From: SZUA-448 sp045593785
GTDB lineage: Bacteria; Bacillota; Clostridia; Lachnospirales; Lachnospiraceae
DNA length: 23,566 nt
Assembly: GCA_045593785.1 (NCBI GenBank)
Contig: JAZNXH010000017.1
Coordinates: 1 to 23,566, forward strand
Direction: 5' to 3'
A program made the translations under genes and the position numbers. Below are positions 15,994 to 23,103 of the stretch, piece by piece; position 1 is the stretch's first letter; each line of letters starts with the position of its first letter. Under the pieces are notes generated by a model. It saw nothing but the letters and a program-made list of their open reading frames with translations. It made no database searches and was not told the DNA's origin.

Positions 15994-17277
15994 ATGAAAA
16001 TAGCCACCAAACGTATGTCTTATGAAGATGTATTGCAATTACCAAGATTACGCCACAAGAAGCCTTTGAGACCGCAGATGTGGTTAGCTACGCTTGTTCG
16101 TATTATATGTATTCTAACATTACGAAAGATTCAATTCTCTTATACGACGGAACGCATGGAACTTGTGAAGAAACAGCCTTGTCTGATTCTGATGAATCAC
16201 TCCAGTTTTACAGATATGAAGCTGGCTTTTGGTATTTTTTATCCGAAGAAGCTCGGGATTGTGACATCGGTAGATGCTATGACCGGAATTTTAGGGAAAC
16301 TGATGCGTCTTCTCGGATGCACACCGACACATAAGTATGTTGCTGATCTGTCCCTGGTCAAGAATATGGAGTATATGCTGAAAAAGAACAAAACCAGTGT
16401 GTTGATGTATCCGGAAGCGGGATATTCTTTTGATGGATGTGCGACGACTCTGCCAAGAAAGATGGGCGTGCTGATGAAGCGTCTGGGTGTTCCGGTTGTC
16501 ACTGTGATTACGCAGGGAGCATTTCACAGAGATCCACTTTACAATATGCTGCAAATCCGTGATGTGAATGTTAGCGCACATGTGAAGTGCATTGCAACCT
16601 CAGAAGAAGTAAAAGAAAAATCCGTAGATGAACTGGATGCTTTACTGGATGAGGCGTTTTCATTTGATAATTTTGCATGGCAGAGAGACAATCGTATATC
16701 GATTGATGTACCATTCCGTGCAGACGGATTGCACAGAATTCTTTATAAGTGTCCGAAGTGCGGCGTAGAGAACCACATGGAGGGAAAAGGAATTCATCTG
16801 ACTTGTCATGCCTGTGGGAAACAGTGGACGATGGATGAGTATGGGCAGTTGTCTGCGGATGATGCAGTTACGGAATATCCTCATATACCGGATTGGTACC
16901 GCTGGCAGAGGGAATGTGTCCGTAAGGAATTAGAAGACGGAATTTATTGCCTGGATACTGATGTTGAGATTGCGGTTCAGGTGAATCTGGACGGTGTATG
17001 CATGATAGGAGAGGGCCATCTGACACATGATTTGGACGGATTTCATCTGACAGGAGCAGATGAAAAACTGGATTATCGACAGTCACCGGTATTTTCCCAT
17101 ACTTTGTATTCAGATTATTATTGGTATGAACTTGGTGATGTCATCGGAATCGGTGATAATGAAATTTCGTATTTCTGTTTCCCGAAAGGGGAAGCATCTG
17201 TGACGAAAGCACGTTTAGCTACAGAAGAATTGTACAAGATGAAAAAACAAAGAAAAGAAGCACTTACGAAGGAATAA
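15994..17277 (+). CDS. PlsC-like acyltransferase with zinc ribbon and C-terminal domain
   Basis: A 427-residue protein. The N-terminal half resembles 1-acylglycerol-3-phosphate acyltransferases: a hydrophobic segment (about 29-43) for membrane association, the HX4D motif in LMNHSSFTD (H69, D74) and the acceptor motif YPEAGYS (E141). After residue 250 comes a zinc ribbon, CPKC (C253, C256) and CHAC (C271, C274), then a domain of about 145 residues with many Tyr, Asp and Gly that I do not recognise. It is expected to move acyl chains at the inner membrane face, but the acceptor is unknown. GGGGAAGGA precedes the ATG. It follows the GH3 gene by 30 bases and shares its terminator. A role in modifying a sugar or lipid is only inferred. 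Confidence 0.78.
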   Translation: MKIATKRMSYEDVLQLPRLRHKKPLRPQMWLATLVRIICILTLRKIQFSYTTERMELVKKQPCLILMNHSSFTDMKLAFGIFYPKKLGIVTSVDAMTGILGKLMRLLGCTPTHKYVADLSLVKNMEYMLKKNKTSVLMYPEAGYSFDGCATTLPRKMGVLMKRLGVPVVTVITQGAFHRDPLYNMLQIRDVNVSAHVKCIATSEEVKEKSVDELDALLDEAFSFDNFAWQRDNRISIDVPFRADGLHRILYKCPKCGVENHMEGKGIHLTCHACGKQWTMDEYGQLSADDAVTEYPHIPDWYRWQRECVRKELEDGIYCLDTDVEIAVQVNLDGVCMIGEGHLTHDLDGFHLTGADEKLDYRQSPVFSHTLYSDYYWYELGDVIGIGDNEISYFCFPKGEASVTKARLATEELYKMKKQRKEALTKE

Positions 17278-17301
17278 GAATAGGATTGTTGCGGATGAAA
17301 A

Positions 17302-17345
17302 AGGCGTAACTCTGTGATGTACTACAGAGTTACGCCTCTTTATGT
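17302..17345. terminator. Bidirectional terminator between convergent genes
   Basis: Perfect 14-base-pair stem, AGGCGTAACTCTGT (17302-17315) with ACAGAGTTACGCCT (17324-17337), eight-base loop. An A-run on the left and T-rich sequence on the right let it serve both the acyltransferase (plus) and the CotH-like lipoprotein (minus). Confidence 0.9.
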
Positions 17346-17347
17346 TT

Positions 17348-19090
17348 TTAATGGAAGTTATCCAGATAACGTTTTGCATACTCCGGACGGAGTTGGAAAA
17401 ATTCTTTTAATTCACTTACTTCACCATCGTAGTTATTGGCTGCCCAGTCAAGTCCAAAGCGGTTCAGGGTGTCTTTTGTGGCAGCACCGTAAGTGTCAGC
17501 ATAGGTATCAATCATTTCACATACCAGATTAGGATCAAAACAGGACTCCATGATACGGACATAGTTGTCATAGAATGCCTGTAAAAACGCAGGGTTCGTG
17601 CAAAGATTGCGTACAATATCCGGAATATTGAAGTCTGTGTCGCCCGCATCCATATAATTTAGTAAATCATAATCATACTGTGTCTCCATCTGACCATACA
17701 GACCGGAGGAGTATTCGGTATCGTAGAGGATAAAGCGCCATTTGCCATCCGCTTTTGGCAGTTCAGGGTTAATGGTTCTGGCGCGCCATGCCTGCCAGTT
17801 GTTACCATATCCTTTTGCCCAATCTGCATTGTTGATATAAGTCTCTACGGCAACGTAATCCATCAGGCTCTGCACATCCATGGAATCACAGAACTGCTGA
17901 TAATTTGCTTCCTGCGACATATCCGCAGACGCTGCCCAGATACAGAAGTTACGGAACTCCTCTAAGTCCGTTTCGGTTCCTTCTTCAATTTCGCTGTTTT
18001 TGATAATAGCAACGTCTTCTTTCGGGATACCGTAGTGGGATTCGATGTAATTACCATCGGTTTTTTCGCGGATCTGATAGAACCCCCAGAACTCTCCATT
18101 GATGAATAAAATGCATGGTTCTGCTGCCATGACATCAAAGGCTAAGTCTTTGGTCAGGTTATGGATCAGTGCATCACGGAAGTGGAGTTCCTGATAGTCA
18201 TTGCCACCATTTCGGACAGTAACTTTATCAAAGGATACAATCGGCTCACCGTTGACATCAGTAAGTTCATCGAAGAAGGAATAGTCCATGTTGCCGTCAC
18301 CGTATTCTTTGCGGGCATAGAAACGGAAACTTTTCTGGGCATGGGAGCGGGACCAGTTACCGGAAATTCTGGCACCGACATTCGTCGAGTAGACCGCCTT
18401 GCCATTTTCAAAGACCTGTATTGTCACCGGAAATTCGCTCTCGCGGCCTTTGGTGTTGTAATTCGTTACATTTTGTACATCACCGCTGTCGTATTGTACG
18501 AAATCATCACTCTTACGCCATTCGTAATACTTGGAGCCAATCATATAGGCGCCGGTATCTCGATGAAAGAGGTAACTACTGTCTGTTACCATAGAGATGA
18601 CTTTCAGTTTAGAGTAATAAGAGGCAGATTTACCAACAAAGTAGCTGTTTGTAACGACATTGCTATAGCCGCCGTCAGGGGCTTTCAGAGCAGCACGGAT
18701 GGTGATACCCTTATCTATCTTATACTGTGGCGGATAATAATCTCCCAGCGTAATCGCGGTGATTGCACTGTAGATATTGGGGTCGTTGGTGTTATCATAG
18801 ATGGAAATGCCTGAGGTATATACGGTGGCAGTAGTTGAAGTACGTGGATCACTGCCATCGGTGGTAAAATAAATGGTGTTACCGGTTTCGCATGATAGTA
18901 TGAGGGTAAATGGAACATCATAAAACCCGCCTTCTGCAGAAAATTCCGGAACGGTAAGCGTGCTGGCCGCAGGAGTTGGTGCAGGTGGATCAGAGATAAT
19001 CACGGTTTCACCACATCCGGTGAGAAACAGGAGAAACAGAAAACTTAGTCCGATCTTAGTAATCAGGTTTTTCGTGTTTTTTATTTTCAT
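17348..19090 (-). CDS. Lipoprotein with chitobiase C-terminal-like domain and CotH kinase domain
   Basis: A 580-residue surface lipoprotein. The signal peptide (basic start, hydrophobic 13-23) ends in lipobox LTGC with C26 as the lipidated residue, followed by a Pro/Ala linker. Residues 45-150 look like a chitobiase/HEX C-terminal-type beta-sandwich (TIYFTTDGSDPRTSTTATVY). Residues about 160-580 match the CotH kinase family: GARISGNWSRSHAQKSFRFY, LHFRDALIHNL, FINGEFWGFYQIREK, NNWQAWRAR and WRFILYDTEYSSGL, where D457/E459 replace the usual DxD. Family members phosphorylate protein targets, as in spore coat, or occur in surface and cellulosomal proteins. AAAGGA (19100-19105, minus strand) precedes the start. 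It is monocistronic and ends at the shared terminator. The target protein is unknown. Confidence 0.85.
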   Translation of the reverse strand: MKIKNTKNLITKIGLSFLFLLFLTGCGETVIISDPPAPTPAASTLTVPEFSAEGGFYDVPFTLILSCETGNTIYFTTDGSDPRTSTTATVYTSGISIYDNTNDPNIYSAITAITLGDYYPPQYKIDKGITIRAALKAPDGGYSNVVTNSYFVGKSASYYSKLKVISMVTDSSYLFHRDTGAYMIGSKYYEWRKSDDFVQYDSGDVQNVTNYNTKGRESEFPVTIQVFENGKAVYSTNVGARISGNWSRSHAQKSFRFYARKEYGDGNMDYSFFDELTDVNGEPIVSFDKVTVRNGGNDYQELHFRDALIHNLTKDLAFDVMAAEPCILFINGEFWGFYQIREKTDGNYIESHYGIPKEDVAIIKNSEIEEGTETDLEEFRNFCIWAASADMSQEANYQQFCDSMDVQSLMDYVAVETYINNADWAKGYGNNWQAWRARTINPELPKADGKWRFILYDTEYSSGLYGQMETQYDYDLLNYMDAGDTDFNIPDIVRNLCTNPAFLQAFYDNYVRIMESCFDPNLVCEMIDTYADTYGAATKDTLNRFGLDWAANNYDGEVSELKEFFQLRPEYAKRYLDNFH

Positions 19091-19145
19091 AAGAAATAAT
19101 CCTTTGTTATTTTTTGTTTTTGTTGGAAAGATATCAGTTTTCTAT

Positions 19146-19174
19146 ATGTTACTGTATTCAGGATGGAAAATCAA
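19146..19174 (-). promoter_or_regulatory. Promoter for the CotH-like lipoprotein
   Basis: On the minus strand, TTGATT (19169-19174) is the -35 box and TAACAT (19146-19151) the -10, spaced 17 bases, about 55 bases before the start codon. Confidence 0.5.
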
Positions 19175-19190
19175 CTTTTATGAGATACTA

Positions 19191-19218
19191 TTGATTTTTG
19201 TATATTTTACCGTAAACT
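19191..19218 (+). promoter_or_regulatory. Promoter for the pcp-kinase pair
   Basis: TTGATT (19191-19196) and TAAACT (19213-19218) spaced 16 bases. Its -35 box mirrors that of the divergent CotH promoter, so the two start back to back. Confidence 0.45.
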
Positions 19219-19278
19219 ATAAGCAGAGCATGAATTCAAGGCTGGCCTATAAAAAGTCGATGATGGATTGGAGAAAGC

Positions 19279-19905
19279 ATGAAATTACTTTTGACAGCAT
19301 TTGAACCATTTAACGGCGGACAGGTGAATCCGTCACAACTGGTATTGGAGCAGGTAAATGCACCGGATGGAATAGAACTGATTAAGGTTTTGCTTCCGGT
19401 AGAATTTAAGAAGACAACAAAGATAATAAGACAACTGTTACAGGAACATCAGCCGGATGTGGTGATTTCACTCGGACAGGCAGGGAATCGGCCGGAAATA
19501 TGTGTGGAACGTGTTGCAATTAATGTGGATTGTGTACGTGCTTCGAATGGGCAGAGTGAGCTGGCGGATAACACAGGGTATAAACCGGTGGATATACCGA
19601 TTGAAGCTGACGGAGAATCGGCGTATTTCAGTACACTGCCGATATGGGAACTGGTAGCAGCCATTAAGGCGCAGAATGTCTCCGGAGCTGTATCGAATAC
19701 TGCAGGTACTTATGTGTGTAATCATGTTATGTATACGGTGCTATATGAGGCAGCAAGACACTATCCTGAGATGAAAGCAGGGTTTATTCATCTGCCGTTC
19801 CTTCCAGAACAGATGACTGGGAGAAGTACAGGATTTGTAATGGACTTTGAGGATATGGTGAAAGGCATACAGGCAGTAATTATTTTGATAGGAACAGGGA
19901 GGTAA
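19279..19905 (+). CDS. pcp: Pyroglutamyl-peptidase I
   Basis: A 208-residue cytosolic cysteine peptidase (EC 3.4.19.3, family C15) that removes N-terminal pyroglutamate from peptides. The catalytic triad stands in expected motifs: E77 in GQAGNRPEICVERVAIN, C147 in SNTAGTYVCNHVMY and H171 in AGFIHLPFLP. The N-terminal LLLTAFEPFNGGQVNPS is typical and the length is usual. GGAG (19270-19273) is five bases before the ATG. The stop lies two bases before the next start, and the ribosome binding site of the kinase overlaps the end of this gene, so the two are translated together. A link to peptide salvage is likely; the tie to a sugar kinase is odd. Confidence 0.93.
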   Translation: MKLLLTAFEPFNGGQVNPSQLVLEQVNAPDGIELIKVLLPVEFKKTTKIIRQLLQEHQPDVVISLGQAGNRPEICVERVAINVDCVRASNGQSELADNTGYKPVDIPIEADGESAYFSTLPIWELVAAIKAQNVSGAVSNTAGTYVCNHVMYTVLYEAARHYPEMKAGFIHLPFLPEQMTGRSTGFVMDFEDMVKGIQAVIILIGTGR

Positions 19906-19907
19906 AC

Positions 19908-20807
19908 ATGAATTACGATGTTTATATGCATGGACAGATATTAGGAACACATTCTTTTTTGTTAAAAGGTGAATTCCTGCAACCGGATGAGTATTCGGAA
20001 CTCAGTGCGAAGTATTTCTTGCCGGGCGGTGAAACCGGTACAGCAGCTACAGTGTTGGCGTCGTTGGGAGTCCGTGTCAAAATGGACGGCACGCATATCG
20101 GCACGGAAGTGGCACCGTTATTACGGGAGTTCTACAAGGATAAGACAGTGGATTTGTCATCACTTTACTTTGATCCGGACTATGAAGGTCTGATGGATTA
20201 TGTAGTAATAGCAGGCATGGTACGTTCACCGATGGGGGTGTTCCAGTCTCTGTATGAGCCGGGGGCAAAGAGACGGTGGAGCATGCCGAAGGAAGAAGAT
20301 ATTGCAGGTTGTAAGGTGGCGGCAATTGACCCGTATTTTATTGAGGCGACTCAGATGACAGCCGAATTGTGTGTGAAACATAAAAAGCCATTTGTGACAA
20401 TCGACTGTAAACATGACAGTTACCTGCACCAGAACTGTGCCATTAATGTAGTGTCCAAAGAATGTACAGGTTCACCGGAATATCAGGGTAAGTCTTTCGA
20501 AGAAATCTATGAGCTATTGACTGCGACCACTGACGGTCTTGTAATTATCACAGGTGGCGAGAAGGATATGCTGTATGGAAGAAAGGGACAACCGATGAGG
20601 CGGATGAAACCGTTCTCGGTAGAAGTTAGAAGCACGCTTGGTGCAGGTGACACCTTTAAGGCCGGCTGTGTTTTCGGTTTATTGCATGGTATGGGAGATG
20701 ATGAATTGGTACGTTTTGCCAGTGCATGCTCCGCGATTGCAATATCACGATTTCCATTGCCGCTGAATCCGCCTACATTGAAAGAGGTAAAGATGTTGTT
20801 GGCATAG
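19908..20807 (+). CDS. PfkB-family carbohydrate or nucleoside kinase, substrate unknown
   Basis: A 299-residue ribokinase-type kinase. Family marks are LPGGETGTAATVLASLG (38-54, the glycine pair of the substrate lid), VIITGGEKDMLYG (212-224) and the anion-hole signature RSTLGAGDTFKAGCV (241-255) with base D248. The N-terminal segment MNYDVYMHGQILGTHSFLL diverges from sugar kinases such as fructokinase, and I cannot name the substrate. GGGAGG (19897-19902) overlaps the end of the pcp gene and stands five bases before the ATG, showing coupling. No terminator is obvious before the GH120 promoter, so some read-through into GH120 is possible. Confidence 0.8.
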   Translation: MNYDVYMHGQILGTHSFLLKGEFLQPDEYSELSAKYFLPGGETGTAATVLASLGVRVKMDGTHIGTEVAPLLREFYKDKTVDLSSLYFDPDYEGLMDYVVIAGMVRSPMGVFQSLYEPGAKRRWSMPKEEDIAGCKVAAIDPYFIEATQMTAELCVKHKKPFVTIDCKHDSYLHQNCAINVVSKECTGSPEYQGKSFEEIYELLTATTDGLVIITGGEKDMLYGRKGQPMRRMKPFSVEVRSTLGAGDTFKAGCVFGLLHGMGDDELVRFASACSAIAISRFPLPLNPPTLKEVKMLLA

Positions 20808-20837
20808 AAAAGTACAAAGCTTATATATGATTGGAAG

Positions 20838-20866
20838 TATCACAAATGGATAAATTGTGATATAAT
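20838..20866 (+). promoter_or_regulatory. Extended -10 promoter with overlapping inverted-repeat operator for GH120
   Basis: TATCACAA (20838-20845) and TTGTGATA (20855-20862) form a perfect eight-base inverted repeat with a nine-base spacer. The right arm runs into TGATATAAT, an extended -10 (TATAAT 20861-20866). No canonical -35 is present. A dimeric repressor bound here would block RNA polymerase. Confidence 0.6.
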
Positions 20867-20902
20867 ACTAATAATTCTAAAACAGTAAGAAGGGAGTACT
20901 TT

Positions 20903-22930
20903 ATGGAATATCATGTAGCGAAAACAGGAAATGATAAAAATGCCGGTACACTGGAGCAACCGTTCTTGACGATTAACCATGCGGCTCAGATCGCAGCGGC
21001 AGGTGATATCGTTACCGTACATGCCGGTGTGTACAGAGAGTGGGTAAGTCCTGCCAACGGCGGAACAGAGGATGCAAGAATTATTTATCAGTCTGCCGGT
21101 GACGGTGAAGTAGTGATTTCCGGTGCAGAACAGGTGAAGAACTGGAAAAACGAAGAGGGTCAGATCTGGTCTACTGAAGTAGACAACAGTATGTTTACAC
21201 ATCGTCACCCGTTCAAGGAGGACTTGGCAGGCGACTGGTTGTTCAAGGGAGCATTTGTACCGCATCTTGGTGATGTGTATCTGAATAAAAAATCTTTATA
21301 CGAAATTGATTCTGTAGAAAAGATGAAGAATCCTGAAGCTTGGCCGCTGGCAAAGTATCCGGAAGATTCGAAACGGATGTGGTATGCTGAAGTTGGCGAG
21401 AAAACCACAAAGTTCTGGGCAAATTTCGGTGACGCAGATCCGAATGCTGAAGATGTAGAAGTGAGTGTACGTCCGTTCTGTTTTTATCCGGAGAAGACCG
21501 GTCGTGATTACATAACTGTTAAAGGCTTCACCATCTGTATGGCATCGCCGCAGTGGGCACCGCCGACTGCATTACAGGAGGGAATGGTAGGGCCGCATTG
21601 GAGCAAGGGCTGGATTATTGAAGACAACCATATTTTTGAAACAAAGTGTGTTGGCGTAAGCCTTGGTAAAGACCTTGATGAAGGACACAAGCTGGGCCCG
21701 GCAGGAAAAGACAAGGGCGGAACTCAGAGAGAGCAGGAAGTAATTTTCCATGCGCTTCGCGGTAACTGGCATAAAGATTTTATTGGCAGTCATATCGTGC
21801 GTAACAATATCATTCACGATTGTGAGCAGGCCGGTGTGGTAGGACATCTGGGCGGTGCGTTCAGTACCATTACCGGAAATACCATCTATAACGTGCACCA
21901 TAAGCGCGTTTTCCATGGTGCAGAAGTAGCCGGAATTAAGTTACATGCATCTTTAGATACACAGATTACGAATAACAAGATTTATGGCTGTTATCGTGCG
22001 TTGTGGCTCGATTGGCAGGCACAAGGAACTCATATCAGCAGAAATGTATTTTTCGACAGTCTGTCCGAAGATTTCTTCGTGGAAGTATGTCACGGACCGT
22101 ATCTGGTAGACCATAACCTGTTCCTGTCGAAGATGAACTTCAGAAATATGTCACAGGGTGGTGCATTTGTACATAACCTGTTTGCAGGAAGAATTCTGTG
22201 CCGTGAGGAGATGTCCCGTTGGACTCCGTATCATTATGCACATGAGACAGCAGTAGCCGGTTACAATAACTTTACCGGTGGCGATGACCGTTATGTGAAC
22301 AATCTGTTCCTGTTCGACGGTGATGAAGACAAGACAGTAAAACCGATGACTTTCTTTGAACATTTGCCGCTTCCGCCGCGTAAACCGAACAAGGAAAAAG
22401 GTCAGATTATGGACGGTGTGCCGGATGATTCGGTATGCTATCTGTATCCGTCAGGCTTGTCCGGCTATGACAAATATCCGACTGGAACAGAGAAGATGCC
22501 GTGGGAGTACACTGAAGAAGAACGTAAGGAACGCATTGAAAAATACGGAAGTATCTATCCGCTTGGACGTTGGGCAATTCCGGTAAAGATTTTTGGAAAT
22601 GCCTACTTTGGCGGTGCGGTAGGCTGCAGTCATGAACCGGATGCCAAGGTTTGTGCAGAACCGGGCATTACCGTAACGGTGAACGAAGCGAAGAATAAAG
22701 TATGTGTATCAATCAAGAATGCGGATCTCCTCGGTGGAGCAGGTTCCGAACTACTTTCCGCAGATACGCTTGGTAAGTCTTATCATGCTGAGATGGGCTA
22801 TGAGAATCCGGACGGAACGAACATCGTATTTGATACGGATTTCTTTGGCAAGAAGCGCCCGGCAGGTAATGTAACGCCGGGACCGTTCGAAGTGATGGGT
22901 GATGCATTCCAGGCAGAATTTGAACTGTAA
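20903..22930 (+). CDS. GH120 beta-xylosidase-like right-handed beta-helix enzyme
   Basis: A 675-residue protein without a signal peptide. It begins EYHVAKTGNDKNAGTLEQPF and continues with VTVHAGVYREWV, closely resembling my recollection of the GH120 beta-xylosidase XylC of Thermoanaerobacterium saccharolyticum. Parallel beta-helix rungs run from about 200 to 410 (IIEDNHIF, HIVRNNIIHDC, ITGNTIYN, ITNNKIYG). The catalytic pair reported for that enzyme (Asp382, Glu405) aligns with D370 in ALWLDWQAQGT and E394 in FVEVCHGPYLVDHN. The expected reaction is release of xylose from xylo-oligosaccharides in the cytoplasm. AGGGAG (20891-20896) precedes the ATG by six bases. It has its own promoter/operator and terminator. 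Activity on another pentoside or deoxyhexoside is possible. Confidence 0.85.
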   Translation: MEYHVAKTGNDKNAGTLEQPFLTINHAAQIAAAGDIVTVHAGVYREWVSPANGGTEDARIIYQSAGDGEVVISGAEQVKNWKNEEGQIWSTEVDNSMFTHRHPFKEDLAGDWLFKGAFVPHLGDVYLNKKSLYEIDSVEKMKNPEAWPLAKYPEDSKRMWYAEVGEKTTKFWANFGDADPNAEDVEVSVRPFCFYPEKTGRDYITVKGFTICMASPQWAPPTALQEGMVGPHWSKGWIIEDNHIFETKCVGVSLGKDLDEGHKLGPAGKDKGGTQREQEVIFHALRGNWHKDFIGSHIVRNNIIHDCEQAGVVGHLGGAFSTITGNTIYNVHHKRVFHGAEVAGIKLHASLDTQITNNKIYGCYRALWLDWQAQGTHISRNVFFDSLSEDFFVEVCHGPYLVDHNLFLSKMNFRNMSQGGAFVHNLFAGRILCREEMSRWTPYHYAHETAVAGYNNFTGGDDRYVNNLFLFDGDEDKTVKPMTFFEHLPLPPRKPNKEKGQIMDGVPDDSVCYLYPSGLSGYDKYPTGTEKMPWEYTEEERKERIEKYGSIYPLGRWAIPVKIFGNAYFGGAVGCSHEPDAKVCAEPGITVTVNEAKNKVCVSIKNADLLGGAGSELLSADTLGKSYHAEMGYENPDGTNIVFDTDFFGKKRPAGNVTPGPFEVMGDAFQAEFEL

Positions 22931-22949
22931 TAAAAATATGAGATAATGG

Positions 22950-22987
22950 AAACCGCTCTTGTTTCATAAGAACAGGAGCGGTTTTTG
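22950..22987 (+). terminator. Rho-independent terminator after GH120
   Basis: Fourteen-base-pair stem, AAACCGCTCTTGTT (22950-22963) with AACAGGAGCGGTTT (22971-22984) including one T-G wobble, seven-base loop, then a T-run. It begins 20 bases after the GH120 stop. Confidence 0.92.
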
Positions 22988-23017
22988 TTATGAGTAAAAA
23001 CGGTTTTGAAAAGTGGG

Positions 23018-23063
23018 AATTGTGTCAATTGTACTTGAAATTGATACACAATTATATTAAGAT
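23018..23063 (+). promoter_or_regulatory. Promoter with imperfect dyad before the ABC transporter gene
   Basis: AATTGTGTCAATT (23018-23030) faces AATTGATACACAATT (23039-23053), an inverted repeat interrupted by two extra bases (TA). TTGAAA (23035-23040) and TAAGAT (23058-23063), spaced 17 bases, are a plausible -35 and -10, so a bound regulator would cover the promoter. The ribosome binding site AGGAGG follows just before 23104. Confidence 0.5.
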
Positions 23064-23103
23064 GAGTAGGATGAGGTGAGTAACGTTTTTAGGAGGAAAA
23101 CGA

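Noticed and set aside
18161..18814. A 217-residue frame opposite the CotH-like gene
   Set aside because: It is a shadow of the lipoprotein gene on the other strand, with no family features.
20840..21265. A 141-residue minus-strand frame over the GH120 start
   Set aside because: It covers a clear promoter and the conserved GH120 N-terminus and has no recognisable domain.
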